Source: Gnetum montanum
Lineage: Eukaryota; Streptophyta; Gnetopsida; Gnetales; Gnetaceae
Length of the DNA: 64,000 nt
Assembly (NCBI GenBank): GCA_015680685.1
Contig: MNCI01008033.1
Span: 203,740-267,739 of the forward strand
Reading direction: 5' to 3'
The position numbers and the translations under genes are program-made. Position 1 is the stretch's first letter. The number at the start of each line of letters is the position of its first letter. The notes beneath the pieces were generated by a model. It made no database searches. It was not told the origin of the DNA and was given only the letters and a program-made list of their open reading frames with translations. Shown one piece after another: positions 1 to 12,445 of the stretch.

Positions 1-185
1 CCCCAACAACAACTAACTTGAACACCTCGAGTTCAAATAGGTTCAAATGTCACAAAAATCAAAGTGGTAGAGAGAAAGATATTGCAAGTGGAAGTTGATT
101 GCATAGAGCTTTGAGTCACCAGAGAAAATTTGAAAATATCCCCTAGCTGCAAATGATGAGAATGGATTTTTGGGCACCACAAGGG

Positions 186-300
186 TCATATATATAGTTT
201 TGCATGACTTGATATTGGGTACCCAATATTGCGTATTCGACATCATGTCTAACTTGATATTGAGTAGTCAATATTGGGGGTCCATGGATTTGCATCTAAT
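186..300 (-). promoter_or_regulatory. Internal promoter-like block of element C
   Basis: On the minus strand, palindromic AATATTGGG/CCCAATATC motifs (about 290-205, including GATATTGGGTACCCAATATT at 211-230) are followed by a TATA-like run (ATATATATA, plus-strand 188-196). The same motif class and TATA arrangement occur in this element's own LTR. The downstream leader is homologous to the leader of the accessory ORF in element B. Promoter activity is inferred. Confidence 0.5.
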
Positions 301-2128
301 GAGGGCACTAAGTAAGGAAAATGAAGCTCTATGGTTGGTTGGAAGGTTTAATGTTAGGTCCATAGTTCTAGGGCAAGTAGGAAATCAATTTTAGGTACTG
401 CAACTGTTAGAAGATGGAGTCACTGACGTTAAAAGCTTAGGAAGATGCAAGAAAAGGGGTATTATACCGATGATGTGGAATGGAGTAATTACATGAGAAG
501 GGAAAGCATGAAATTTATCAATGAGATGCTTGGAAGGTAAAGAATGATGTGTGTGTGTCAAAAAAATACAAGTTACAATAGTCACACAAGTGGGTCCTTC
601 CCAAAGTAGGCTCCAGCCTATGATGCCCTTGTGTAACCACACATAAAAATGTCTGTAGGCATTGAAGGGGTTGAATGCAATGCATACATGTGAAACAAAA
701 AACACATGTTAAAACCACCAATTTGAGGAAATAACTCTATGTTACACAAAACCACAAGTTAGGATCATACAGACAACAACATGAGATGGACTATAGAAAG
801 GATTGTAGAAATTGGGATGTGAGGTATCTTACCAAAGGCATAATGAATCCTTGTGTGTTATTAATGGTTAATTAAGCATGAGCCCTTCTTTCCAAGATTC
901 AAACCAAGTCCAAACCGCATTTCAATGACATCGCATTATCTCATCACTTCAGCTGAAAACCATAAGACTACCATAGTTGCAAGGAGTAGCATCATTTGGC
1001 ATTTTTTCCAATGGAGGAGCTTATTTATGGCACCCCTTCTTTCTTCTTTTTTTCCTTTTTTTTAATTTTTTGATGATGGAAGTATTTTGAAAAGTCACCA
1101 ACCTTTAGGCATGGGTACATGTCTTTCTAATGGGACCCTTAGAAATTTATTTAGTGCCCTATCATTTTACTCTTACTCTCATTTTTCATTTTTCATTAGA
1201 TCTACAAGGATATAATTACAACCTTAGCAACATGATAGAACATACAAAAGTGGCCAAAGAAAATCCACAAATCCCCTTGATATCGCACCCTTCGCATTTC
1301 CCCTTTGTTCTTCATTTTTCTCTTTAGGTGTAATGATTATGAATTTATTTTGAGTTTTGGGTGATGGAAAAGAAGATCATTATAACCAAGGTAAGAACCT
1401 CATATTAATGGAATGAGTGTATGGATGACATGGCTCATTGTCCAAATAATCAGTCCCTTATGACTTGACAACATAGAGAAAACCTCACCTCAATGGGCTA
1501 CATGATCATTTTATTTACAAGAAAGATTACTAACAAAGAATATAAAAACAAAATATGAAAAAAGTTGACAAGGATAGGAAGAATTGTATCAAGAAATAAA
1601 AAAATGTCAAAAAATTGTAAAACAAATAGGTGAAAACACTTATTAATTCTAGAGGTTAAAATAGGGGCTTTTCCCCATGACTAAACATTTGATCATGGCA
1701 AGAATTAATGAGGGGTAGTTGGGATCCATGCATGCATAAAACATTTGTAATCTTCCATTTTTGAGCCACTAGGTGTCTCTTCGTTTAGTGGTGGCTACAT
1801 AGATAAGTTGTTGTTCACACACTTAATTGTTAAAAGCATGGTGGGCTAGGGGATGAGTTGTGTTAACATTGCAGATGCCTAACCCACGATTGCACCCTAG
1901 ATCATGAAATAGTATGCATGGATTTATGTGTCTCCTCACACTGCTAAATTCATTGCTTTGGTTTGGTGTTGGAGCAACAATGGATGGTGGCCCTTGCATA
2001 AGATGAGAAGACGGTCATGGTAAAAAGGGAGGCATTACACCAAATTGACATTGTGCTAGTTCAGATGATGTGGTTAGTACATGAGTGTTTTGCTTCCACC
2101 TGTATCATGTTGTACAGAAAGGACATTT
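301..2128 (-). other. Untranslated spacer of element C between gag and internal promoter
   Basis: No coding frame is supported here. The stretch 580-705 is conserved with element B (58340-58480) and holds the block 'GTTACACAAGGGCAT' and 'GACCCACTTGTGTGA' read on the minus strand. In an autonomous relative (element A) the pol genes sit between gag and the equivalent of this spacer. Confidence 0.6.
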
Positions 2129-4114
2129 CTAAGTTCGTGGTGGGGATCTACTAGTATTAGCATGTCTGTGCACATTCACACCACAAGTGGCATTCATTTG
2201 TTGATATTGTGGTGCGAAACCTTCTTGTGTCATTGGTAGTGGCATGTGACAAGGTGGAGTACAAGAATATTGAGGGTAGGATGGATGGTAAGAGGCACGA
2301 GGTGGTGATCCTTCAGGGAACATCATGGGTTGATGGTACTCAGGAGAGTGATAGTAGCAATTTAAAGTAGAGGACGTAGAACTAGTTGGAGAAATAGGGT
2401 GTTGAACATAATATCCATGCAATTTTGGCTGATACGAAGGATAGGGATAATTTGGTGGTGGCCCTCCCATGACTATGGTTGTTGCCACTAAAGTTGATAA
2501 CAATGTTGAGGTTGGTAATAAGTCCCTCTAGGACAATACAATTAGTTGTGGGACTGTCTATCATTATCATGTGGAAAAGGAAATCTCCTAGGCATGTGCT
2601 TCTATACAAACTTTAGATTTAATTTACCTGTCCAATACTCATGTAGATGCAACAAGATTGGGCAATGGCCCTCCAGATGATCATATATGTAGATGTCACA
2701 TTCATTATCTTCTTCTATGGTTGAGTCTATGGATTCACTTTTTTTAGCCAGTTTTCTTATTTGTTCAAAAGTGTTCCTAGCTATTTCTTAGTTCAACCTC
2801 CTTTGTTTATTGTGATCACCTAGTTCATTTTCCATGACCTTCTCTACAAGTTTTACCAAAGTTGTAACCTTGTCATATATCCATTCTAACATCCTATTAA
2901 AATTTTCTTCAAGTTCATTAATAGGCTTTTGTATTGACAAGATTCATTGCAGAATCACCTTATCAAGAGCAATCTCTTTTTCCTTACCATAGATATGGAC
3001 CTATTCCTTTTGAAGAGTTGGATCCCATCAATATTTCTCAACATTCTTTCATTTGCATATCTCTCCTTATTCCTTGGCAACATGATCAATTAACTCTATG
3101 ATTTGATGGATTTTTAGCTCATATAATTGTCCTAAGGCATACATCCCAAGGGTCTTCTTGGTCTCATTACGAAGCCCATCTATGATGTGGAAATGTTACC
3201 TTTCCTTAGAGAAACCATGGCTTGGGAATCTATTCAATAAGCAATAATATCTATCCAAGGCCATGTCCATGGGTTCAGGTTGTTCTTGCTTCCATCCTTG
3301 AAATAGTCTCCTCAAGTTGGACACCCTCACATAGGTTTGGTATTTCTCATTGAAGAGTTCTAGCATGGTGGATGACCACTGGATTGAATTTGGTTTCAAC
3401 AATCTATACCACACTTTGGCTCTATTAATTAGTATCCTAGAAAAGAGCTTCAGCTTTTTCCACGCACTTTCAATGTTGTAAAAATCCTAAGCATCTTGAA
3501 AGTCTTTTATATGATGTTGTGGATCCAAATCGTAGCCTCTCGCAAATTTAGGAATATTACTCATACCAAGCCTGGGTAGGCAACTCTCTTTGTGATGCTT
3601 GTGGGATATCTTAACTGCCTCTATGAATTGCATTAGGCTCTTAGTGGTCAATAAGTGTTTATCATTATTGGACATGTTGTGATGAAAATTTCTATATCTA
3701 TTCATTTGAATGTGATAATTTTGTCTATGTTCATTTTGACGTCTTTGAAGCCTCATCTCCATACCTACGTTCATCTTCATTAGAACTAGACGTTGAAAGG
3801 GGAGAGAAAGATGAGGAACTAAAAGAATTGCCACAGCTTCTATGGTGTTCCCCAGAGTCCCTTAATTTATCCTTTCTAGATTTTGAGGAGGTCCTAGGCC
3901 TTAATGCCTTCCCTAGTCCAAGGCCTACTTCATCTCTTCTAGGGTTTTCTGTCTTAGGTGAATGTGGTCTTTGAGTATAGTTAGGGTGGTCATGAACATA
4001 TGAAACCCTTGCATGAGGTTGGTCACTCCAATTTTCTATGTCATATACCTAGTTTTTTCTTCAATGAATGCTTTTGCTATATAGTGCATTATTGCTTGCT
4101 TGTGGAAAAGACAT
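2129..4114 (-). pseudogene. gag: Degenerate gag of element C
   Basis: The capsid region starts at an ATG at 4114 (minus) and is broken by several in-frame stops and frame changes. Recognisable parts: a Ser/His-rich N-terminus, the Retrotrans_gag core (segment 'VWYRLLKPNSIQWSSTMLE', then 'FNEKYQTYVRV' and 'MDMALDRYYCLLNRFPSHGF') at about 3834-3196, and a degraded zinc knuckle reading CDIYIYDHLEGHC near 2680, where the second Cys is Tyr. A Tyr/Pro/His-rich tail follows (2503-2129). Each block aligns in order with the gag of elements B (55419-56576) and A (30326-32640). No pol follows. It is non-functional as it stands. Confidence 0.85.
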
Positions 4115-4225
4115 TGTTTTCAATTAATGATGTTTGTGATTCAATATTAATATTTTCTAAAAGATAAATCGTTAATATCTTATAGTGATCATGTATAATA
4201 TAACTAATCTAGATAACTAGCACCA

Positions 4226-4243
4226 TCCCTAGCAATGACACCA
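4226..4243 (-). other. Primer binding site of element C (tRNA-Asp type)
   Basis: Directly inside the LTR, minus strand: TGGTGTCATTGCTAGGGA. The complement of the 3' end of plant tRNA-Asp(GTC) is TGGCGCCGTTGCCGGGGA. The differences are transition-type decay, and the first two and last four bases are kept. This primer is typical of the Athila/Tat branch of Ty3/gypsy. Confidence 0.7.
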
Positions 4244-4244
4244 A

Positions 4245-5128
4245 TGATGAGCAATGAGGTACCCCTATGCCCAACCATACGAATCACAAGCGTTCACACG
4301 TAATCTGATCGAATTCCATGGATGGGACTAGTTGTGTGTCTAAATTGTTATGCCTTGATCGTAATTCACTATCTTCCCACTTGGACTAGTGGTAGCTTTA
4401 TCACGTATGGTTTAGTCCAAGTGAGGCATATGATGATGATGTTGTCTAACCCTATGCTACTCCTAATGACAATAAAGAAATTAATTATCTAAGCTAAGTG
4501 ATGGTGGAAAGTAAAGTCTACGCTAGCCTACGTGTGATGAGTATCCATTCTTAATGATCCGCAGATGCCTTGGACTTCATATGACTGCCATTGGGATTAC
4601 CAAGCATACATCATTGGGCTCAACAAACAATACATTGTTGGGTTACCAAGTAATTACAGTTAAGTACTTGTGATTAGTCATACTCATTCTACTTAACAAA
4701 AATAATTGTAAAGAACAATAAATGAAAATATTAGCTACGGAAAGTGGGAAACAATTAAATAATTAAACAATTAAAAGCAATAATAAATTTAAGTGAATGC
4801 TACAATGATGGAAGTAATCTCAAACTTTATTTTCAGTCATGTAACGTGTTCAAATACATCACACTTGAATAAGGATGTCATACAATTATAAACATCACAC
4901 TGCGGGCATGCACTAGGAACAACAAAACTTGAAATCAGAAAGCTAATTGAAATCTAAAACTAAAACTATCCCACCAACTATGCTCTCGAGTGTTGTATTT
5001 ATAGGCTAGCATGGAAGAGATGATATCGAATATCCAATATCATTTCTTAGGACCCGATATCATGTATCTAATATTGAGGCTCCAATATCAAATATCTATA
5101 TCAAAGCTAACAAAATCATGACTCATCA
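4245..5128 (-). repeat. 5' LTR of element C
   Basis: 884 bp bounded by the inverted ends TGATGAG and CTCATCA (plus-strand coordinates 4245 and 5128). On the minus strand the U3 part (about 5100-5020) holds repeated GATATC and AATATT motifs, followed by a TATA box (TATAAATA, plus-strand 4996-5003). An AATAAA-type poly(A) signal lies near 4830. The 3' end is homologous to the LTRs of elements A and B (shared 'GTATGGTTGAGTGTAGGGG'-type block). Confidence 0.88.
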
Positions 5129-8100
5129 ACTGGCTATATAATGTATTTTCTTGAGTAAATAAAATAATTCAAAGGAATACAAATTTAGATACCTCTATTT
5201 TCACAATGTGTTAAGGAATTTTGTTAGTTTCTACATTGAAGTTACCATGATGTTGAGAAAATAGTCAAGCAAGTGCCATGCATGGTGTTACAAATTTGCA
5301 TTCAAATGTTGGTTGTTGTGGAGTTCATGTCATAAAATGAGCTTCATAGCCCCCATGGGGTCTTTCTACAAGGCTTTACTTTAAGTAGTACCCCATCACA
5401 TGTAAGATCTACATGTTCAAAGAGAATATCCCAACAACTTGCACAAAAAGTATAGCTAAGCCAACAACAAAAAACAACATGGCAAAGTTAGGAAGACATT
5501 TCCTACTAATGAAGACTCAGGTTTTGTAAAACTAGAGAATTAGCCTCCCATAGTATGACTAAATCAAAATGACAATATGCAAAGTATGTTGGAGTTGTAT
5601 ATGGCTAATTGTAACACCCATCCCTAGGGAGCAAGAGTTAACATTCAAAACACCAAATAAGCTGATTGAAAATGCAAGGCTAAACTTTTTTTTCCTAAAT
5701 AGTTAATCACTAGTCAAAAATACAACTTACATATAGACTACCATAGTGTAAGTAAATCAAAATAACAATATGCAAATGATGTTAGAGTTGTAAATGGCTA
5801 ACTGTAATACCCATCCCCAGGGAACAAGAGTTAACACTCAAAGCACCAAATAAGCTAATTGAAAATGCAAGGGTGAACTTTTTTTCCAAAAAGTTAATCA
5901 CTAATCAAAAATACAAATTGTATATAGACTAGCATAAATAACCATTAATTAAAATAAAGTATAACACAAAAAATTATATGATGCAAAGAATGACCCAAGG
6001 ATCTACTACAAAGAGAATGTCAATATGACAATTGACATATCCTGATACACTATGCATCCAACGAGCAGGACAAATGTCCAGAAATCTAGAACTTGAAATC
6101 ATATGCATAGCCATGTAGCTTAGTGAGAAGCCACCTAACTCAATGACTTCACTTTAGCAATATTAAATTATGCATAGCCAAAATGTAATCAATCATAAGG
6201 AAAGTCAAACTAATGGAAAATGTATTATGCACGTAATTGATAAACTACAGAATTTAATATAGAATAATATGGTAGTTTCTACATTTACTCACATCATTGC
6301 TACCAATGATACATTACTCAGGGTTCGGTAAGAAAGAAAAATCAAAAACAAGATAATGCATAGTAATAAACTTGTTTACACATATAGTTAGCCATTGAGC
6401 ACAAGAATCCTATAAAATAATGGTTCATAAATCAAATTATTGAAAGTCTTAACAAAAGAATCAAAAACAACTGAAGCCAACTTCAATTAACAAATCATAA
6501 TAATTAATGTTAACAAATAATTTAAGAAAAACATGTAGTACTAGTTTTGCTACCTTAGATTTTACTTATGATAATAAAAGAATAAATATAAAATTTCTAA
6601 TGGACAATCAGATAAGGTTTGAACAAAACCTAGAATAAAAAGTAATGCACCTTATGCATAATTTCTAATAAAAGACAAACATGAAAGTAAATAGTAATAG
6701 CAAAAATCTCAAGATTCCTCTAATACAATATACAGATCTTCTTTTTTTAATTTACGGAATCATATTCGAATTTTTCTAATTTTTATCACATCATAAAAAT
6801 ATATCTAACATTAGTCATAATAGATTTGTTGAACCCAATAGTTATCCATAAGAAACATATAAATCAATAATTTCAAATCCATTCAATTACATAGTAATAC
6901 TATTTTATTTTCTTTGAGCAACCCTGATAATAAAAATCATTTCAATTTAACTCTTTTAACTTGAAATAATGTAATGCACACCACTAACATGTAAGTACAC
7001 TATCCAATTTACCAACAATATAAAATATAGAAATCATCTACATTTAACAAGCCATAATCTAACATCACTAACATAACATCCATGAACTAACTACATTAAT
7101 ATTTAATAGCCATAAATTCACATCCTAGATTCCCCCCACTCCATACGACTCATAAAAAGATAAAATTAGACATGAGAAGGTACACAAATAAGAACCAAAA
7201 TTCAAATCCAAGGATTAAGCATTTAAGGAAGTTCATCAAGCCAATTTCCAACCAAAACCAAAAGAATTCAACAATTCTATAAATTTTTGAAAATCCAAAA
7301 ATGGACAACGGCCCAAGGATACTCTCACATTTTGCTAGTGGTACCAATCCTCATATTAGGGCTCGTTGGTCCCTATTGACAAATCATCATGCCAAGATGT
7401 CCCAAATTGTTATCAGTGTTTCTAAATCATTATAGAAAAAACTCTACCTAAGCCAATTAGGCCCGATACTACAAAGGATGGGTAGAGAGATCCAACAACA
7501 AAATCAAGGATTCAACAATCCAATATTTCAACAAAAATTTTTGTCAAAGATGATTTAAATATACAGAGATAAGCTAAAGAAAGCAGGAGAATTGAGATAT
7601 TGAGATAATCAACCAATTTTATCCACCACACATAGTAAGAGAAGGATTCATCTTACCTTCTTGCTATGATTTTCTGCTTTCCAAGAACAATTTATTGACT
7701 ATGTTGGATTGTTGCACAACTGTAATACTTTTAAAATTTATTATCTTTTGTAGAAGCCACAATCTTCCCTGGTTACTATTCTTTTCTTTTTGTTTAAACA
7801 ATAATCTTCTCTCTCTTTTTGTCCATCTTCTATTTCAATCACAATCTTCTTTTTGTTGTTATTCATCTTCTTTTTTAGTCAATCTTATTTTTGTTGTTTT
7901 TCATCTTTTGTTTTAGCTATAGTGTCCTTTTGTTATTGTTCATTTCTAGCCATCCTCCCTTGTGCTTGAGCTAGCCTTCTTTCCTATATGCACATACACT
8001 CTCACTTTTCTCTTCTGCATTTTTCTCTCCCTACACTCTTCTCTTTAAAATTAATAGTGGAATTCAAAAGGTGATAGGTTGATTCTTGTAACTAAATCTC

Positions 8101-8760
8101 TCTCTCTTTTTAAAGAAAACCTTTTCCATACCACCTCATCATGAGACTAATTCTTTCGACAGTAGGTGCACTTGATTAGCACCTTGAGGTACCAAGTTCA
8201 AAGCATGATCCTAGCACCCCTAATGCTAGCTTGGAGGCATGTTCCAAGCATAGATACAACAATAAAAAACTCTCAAAAATATTAATAAAACTATATTCTA
8301 ACATGTTACAAGTTCAATTCCCTGATTTAACTCTCCATATTTTGAAATCCTAATTTTTCCAAATCTCAGGTTCCACGCCCTTTGCTCTCACATAAAAGAA
8401 AATTAAGAAGCATAAAATATTCAAACATAATATCCATCTCTTTTCCTTCTTTCTATAGCAACATGTCACTTTAAAATTTATAAGCAATAAATGTATAGTT
8501 GTCCTTTTTTTTCAGCAACATTTCTTCTTATAAATCAAGTCATAAGATGCAATGAAAGAGGATTCAAACTGAAAATATGAAAAACTACGAGTCCAAGACA
8601 TAAAACAAAGTAAAACACCTTCTTTTTTAGGCCAATCTACAATGCAAAATTTTCCATTTTATGTTCATAACATATTATTGCATTGTCTTATGATGCCTTG
8701 AAAGGTCATCATGTGACCTTTTTATAGCCATAAAGGGGGTACTTATATTTTGGCCCAGTC
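5129..8760. other. AT-rich spacer, no gene recognised
   Basis: No convincing protein relic is visible in either strand. The content is A/T-rich sequence with one two-copy tandem duplication (5545-5930) and a pyrimidine-rich stretch at about 7690-8060. Short open frames here look like composition artefacts. Confidence 0.6.
5545..5930. repeat. Two-copy tandem duplication, period about 193 bp
   Basis: Copy 1 (5545-5737) and copy 2 (5738-5930) share long blocks, for example AACAAGAGTTAACA/AGCAAGAGTTAACA and CACCAAATAAGCT. They differ by scattered substitutions, so the duplication is not recent. Confidence 0.85.
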
Positions 8761-8776
8761 CAACAGGCCATTTCGG

Positions 8777-8840
8777 TAACGTCATGCATAACGCTGACGT
8801 GTCATGAAAGGTTACGTCATTTTATGAAAGGTTACCTCAG
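8777..8840. promoter_or_regulatory. Cluster of ACGT-core (bZIP-type) motifs upstream of the root cap pseudogene
   Basis: Three ACGT cores lie within 40 bp: GTAACGTCAT (core 8779-8782), GCTGACGTGTCA (core 8797-8800) and TTACGTCAT (core 8814-8817). Two of them contain TGACG on one strand. A direct repeat, ATGAAAGGTTAC, occurs at about 8804 and 8825. ACGT cores are the known sites of plant bZIP factors (ABRE, G-box, as-1). Their position about 550-600 bp upstream of the start codon at 9388 suggests old promoter elements; function is inferred. Confidence 0.4.
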
Positions 8841-9387
8841 TTGCATACTTCTTTATTTACGAACCATGTCTTTGCTTTGATGTGCTGGAATTCACAAGGC
8901 TGACCAAGAAAGAAGAGGAAGTTGCCAATGCTGCCGCTGAGAAAGAAGAGGGCACCTGCAACACTGCGCATGTTGGGGGAATTGACTATACAGAAAATGA
9001 TAAAAAAATTACAGTCGACAAAAGTGTTCATTTATGCTAATAAAACCAGTGCAGCTCTCCAGGAATGAGGCTTTAGGGTGCCAGCATTGTAATGAAAAAA
9101 TTATTCCACTTGCGCCAAGCCCCTGCCCGCAACCAAAACGAATAGAAAATTGGATGCCACAACGGGTAGGCAGCGCAGGCTAAATAGATCGCAGAGAAGT
9201 AAACAGATAGCAGAGAAGCCATGATGGTCAAACAAATCCTGTGACTTGTTCACACATTGCATCTAGACTTTCCCCTCACTTACTCCTTCTTAGACCAACA
9301 CACAGCCCGCCCTTTACACAAGTAAATCTCACTTATCATTTCGACACAAAACCCAAAAACACTCTCTCACAGAACCATCACACCCTA

Positions 9388-9942
9388 ATGGCTTCTTCTT
9401 CTTGGCCTGAAATCTCCCAAGCAGTTGTTCTTCTTCTGCTGTGCCTAATTCTCTTGGCAGGATCAGCAGTTGCAGAAGAAAAGAATTTAGGCATGCGAAC
9501 TCGTTTCGCAATACTATCCAAAAGAGCAGGAGCAGGGGACAGAGGAGGAGCCAAGTAGGAGAATCCACGGTATGCCTAAGCAGAGGCAAGTGTTTTCTGA
9601 AGATGTTCTACTGTCCCAAGGAATGCCCTGTGTGGAAACCGGGATCCCGGATCCAAGGCATGTTACGTGAATTGCATAAAATGCGAGGCATTGTATCGGC
9701 GCCGTGTGCTGGGCTGTAATGGCTACGGCTCCATCTACTACGACCTGCGCTTCGTTGGTGCTGATGGCCGACTATTCTACTTTCACGGCACCGCCGGCCA
9801 CTCCTTCGCCGTCGTCAGTGACGCCCGCCTCGACGTCAACGGGCGCATGATCAGCGTCCAACCCACAGGTCGAACCCACGACTTCATGTGGGTGCAGGCG
9901 CTCGCCATCATGCATTCTGGCCACGTCCTCACGAGAAGCTAA
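9388..9942 (+). pseudogene. Root cap / LEA-related secreted protein, frameshifted and truncated
   Basis: The ATG at 9388 (context CCCTAATGGCT) opens a clear signal peptide: hydrophobic core VVLLLLCLILLAGSAVA, about residues 13-29. The frame stops at 9556. The conserved Cys-rich part continues in another frame (CLSRGKCFLKMFYCPKECP, about 9574-9630), then returns to the first frame as ACYVNCIKCEAL, CNGYGSIYYDLRFVGADG, FYFHGTAGHSFAVVSD and TGRTHDFMWVQAL, ending at 9942. This is the N-terminal half of the plant root cap family (PF06830). Members usually have CYDPRF and GRTRDFTW; here C-to-Y, P-to-L, R-to-H and T-to-M changes all fit C-to-T or G-to-A transitions. A GGATCC-containing repeat near 9640 could be the second frameshift. 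The C-terminal half of the family is not found downstream. A possible TATA (CTAAATA) lies near 9181. An unannotated intron cannot be excluded, but two frame changes plus truncation favour a pseudogene. Confidence 0.75.
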
Positions 9943-11020
9943 AGACAAGCCCAATAACAGAAGAATCATCTGAGCATGGACAAACCAACAAATATTCTTC
10001 TGATCCATGGTACCCATTATCAGATTGTTCTTAGATCAACGTGGAAAGTAGATTATTGTGTTGCTAACTGGATAAAATGAATCAATCACTAAAGCAAAAA
10101 CTAAAACACAAACCATTATGGTACTAAAAACTAACAAATATGAATCTCGGAAAAATACAAAAGACAGATGGAACTAAGTTAGCTAGATCCAAACATCAAA
10201 TGGAAGATTCAAAACTATTAACAGAAATGGATAACCAGGTCGCTCGAACTCTGAACTAACACAAATCAAGTCTAAAGAACAAGCATCAGGAAAACACACC
10301 TTTGTGGAAAATAGGAGAGAACCAACACTAATGCAGGTTCACCGATGACCCAAATAATTCTTCTCGCCTGCTATATATAAGGTATCAAATTTTAAGTAAG
10401 CAAATTGCAAATGCCGTCTGCATTATTTTTGAGAAATAATTTAGACAAATTTCACAAGGCTCATTGCCTTTAACATAATTGGGTTATAACTGGGTAGAAA
10501 ATAGTTCTCCAGAGAGAACTATGTGCCAATTATAGCAAGAAGCAACAAAGGTAAAAAGCTTAAGCCATTGTCCACCTGTGCAATTTCACGCGGATTTACA
10601 ATTTAGCACGTATTCAGTGTGGTGGCATATTTTGAATGAGTATCATGTACATTTTGGTGAAAATGCCCATGGAAATTTAATGCTGATCAGGTTCCAAAAC
10701 TGGACAAGGGTAATGGAAATCTGATGGTAAAAGAGGTTTTAAATTTATAATTAACTTCTTTAAACTCTAATTACCCAAATGTGGGGCTCCTAAAAATGAG
10801 TTTGTCATTTGATACTAACCCTTATATGGCTGTACATTAATTCATTTTGTACCTTAAAAAATTTAAGACACTGAAATTTTGGTAGTAGCGCCGTGTACAT
10901 GCCAACATTCATAGACAACTAATGATACGCACATTATTCTTTTGTTGGTTTGCTTTGCTTTTTCTCAATTTTATTAGAGTAAGAATTTTTTTCCTATCCC
11001 CTTGAAGATTTCATTAAGGT
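9943..11020. other. Spacer without recognised gene
   Basis: I see no continuation of the root cap gene and no other family. The sequence is unremarkable and A/T-rich. Confidence 0.5.
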
Positions 11021-11029
11021 TTGGTCGCT

Positions 11030-11729
11030 TGGGTTCTCCTTGAAGTTTTGATGAATATACGAGAAGAAAAGATGACTGATGAGGATTATGAATTTTTAAG
11101 CTTGAGAATGCAACTTCCATCAACATCGGATGGGCGAGATGGATTTGAGGATTCTGTGCATTTGTTTGATACAAAGGATAAAGTGCATATGCATAATGAA
11201 AAAATATTTCTCAAAATGCAGAAGCCAATTGCACGGTGCATTGTTCATTTGTGAGGATGCAAGGGTTATGCTTACTATTAATCTATGGCCAGAAGCAGGA
11301 TTGGTTAATGGTGCATTGAGATTCACTAAAAGAATAATATATAGTCCACACTGTCAACCTCCATAGTTGCCATCGTATTTCATCATTGAGTTTGACGCCT
11401 ATATTGGAGTACCGTATGATAATGAACATCCTCGACAAATACCCATTCCACTAATCATATGTAGAGGATCTCGCCAACTACTACTTAGATTAGCATGGGC
11501 TTTAACGATACATAAGTTACAGGGAATGACATTGGAGAAAGCATGTATAGATGTTGGTAGTAAAGAAATAACAAGTATTACATTTGTGGCACTATCTCAA
11601 GTGAAGAGTATTGACAGTTTGAAGATATTCCCTCTAATCTCCAAAGAAAGATATATCAAGATATTTAAGGCTTCACACCTTCAAAGTAGATTGGATGAAG
11701 AGCAACGCATTAAATCTAATGAAGAATGA
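11030..11729 (+). pseudogene. PIF1-like helicase C-terminal relic (probably Helitron-derived)
   Basis: C-terminal part of a PIF1/RecD-like ATP-dependent DNA helicase. It begins in one frame (about 11034-11240: IREEKMTDEDYEFLSLR, then a linker) and shifts near 11240 to a second frame. That frame reads VMLTINLWPEAGLVNGAL, then a TAG at 11364, then YDNEHPRQIPIP, the SF1 motif LAWALTIHKLQGMTL with ACIDVG, and the motif FVALSQVKSIDSL. In active members the last two are LA.ALT.HK.QG.TL and YVALSR. The Walker A/B half is missing. PIF1 helicases of this type occur in the RepHel protein of Helitrons and as host copies. No Rep domain or Helitron ends were found, so the Helitron origin is an inference. 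Confidence 0.7.
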
Positions 11730-11933
11730 TCTCATTCTGTTCTATCAACTAATTTTTACCATTTTGAATGTCAGAACATTTGTAACTATACGTTTTCAAT
11801 TACGCAAGTTTGTATATTGATCATTTCTACTGTATTACAAAATGTTTATAACTATTCAATAAAGCATTTCATGGTCTTATAATATGTTTATCTGTTATGT
11901 TTAAATCATCGCAACAGTAGATGACTCGCGATC

Positions 11934-12445
11934 ACTAGCTTAGTTATATATTTATAATATATATTTGTAAATTGGCTGAGAAAATCTTATTTGTTTACAA
12001 GTAAAAAATTCTTTGAGTGAAAAATTTTACTGGAGGAAGAACAAGATTTAAAAACCCAAATTTTCATGTCTTATGGACGAAGAACAAGAGTTCTGTACCT
12101 TATTTTTCCTAAGGATGGGTTTTCTAACAAAAAAATTTCATCAATTAGTGTATGCTCTCACTCTCGGTCGAATTTGTATTATATATCAAAAACAACAAAT
12201 TCAGCCGAGGGTGAGAGCATACACTAATTGATGAAAATTATTTTTTCAGAAAACCCATCCTTAGGAAAAATAAAGTACAAAACTCTTGTTCTTCGTCCAA
12301 AAGACATGAAAATTTGGGTTTTTAAATCTTGTTCTTTGTCCAGAAGTCATAAAATTTTTTACTAAAAGAACTTTTTACTTATAAACAAATAAGATTCTCT
12401 CGGACAATTTATAGATATATATTATAAATATATAACTAAGCTAGT
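11934..12445. repeat. About 510 bp foldback (hairpin) element
   Basis: Two long inverted arms (about 11934-12177 and 12194-12445) flank a loop of roughly 16 bp. The outer ends read ACTAGCTTAGTTATATATTT on each strand. Inner arm blocks such as AATTAGTGTATGCTCTCA and CTAAGGATGGGTTTTCT recur in inverted order. Arms differ by scattered substitutions and small indels. It has no coding capacity. The size and structure suit a foldback MITE. I found no convincing target duplication (flanks CGCGATC and CTATGAA), so the class is open. Transcripts through it would form a long double-stranded RNA. Confidence 0.8.

Larger units (their letters stand above)
1..5128 (-). mobile_element. Element C: partial Athila-like Ty3/gypsy retrotransposon, pol-less, truncated by window edge
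   Basis: Reverse-strand LTR retrotransposon entering at its 5' LTR (5128 down to 4245) and leaving the window at position 1, inside the leader of its accessory ORF. Order on the minus strand: LTR, tRNA-Asp primer site, gag (4114-2129), a long untranslated stretch, and an internal promoter-like block (about 290-188). No protease, RT, RNase H or integrase is visible between gag and the internal promoter. That spacing, about 2.3 kb, matches element B. The stretch 580-705 is homologous, on the opposite strand, to 58340-58480 of element B, and 1-170 to the B leader near 58880-59045. The 3' LTR and any accessory ORF lie outside the window, so its full size and target duplication cannot be seen. Confidence 0.85.

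Noticed and set aside
7695-7916. Open frame in pyrimidine-rich sequence
   Set aside because: Composition-driven Phe/Leu/Ser run; no domain or family pattern.
11030-12445. A complete Helitron spanning the PIF1 relic and the hairpin
   Set aside because: No Rep domain, 5' TC end or 3' CTRR with a short hairpin was found; the 0.5 kb foldback is far larger than a Helitron terminal hairpin.
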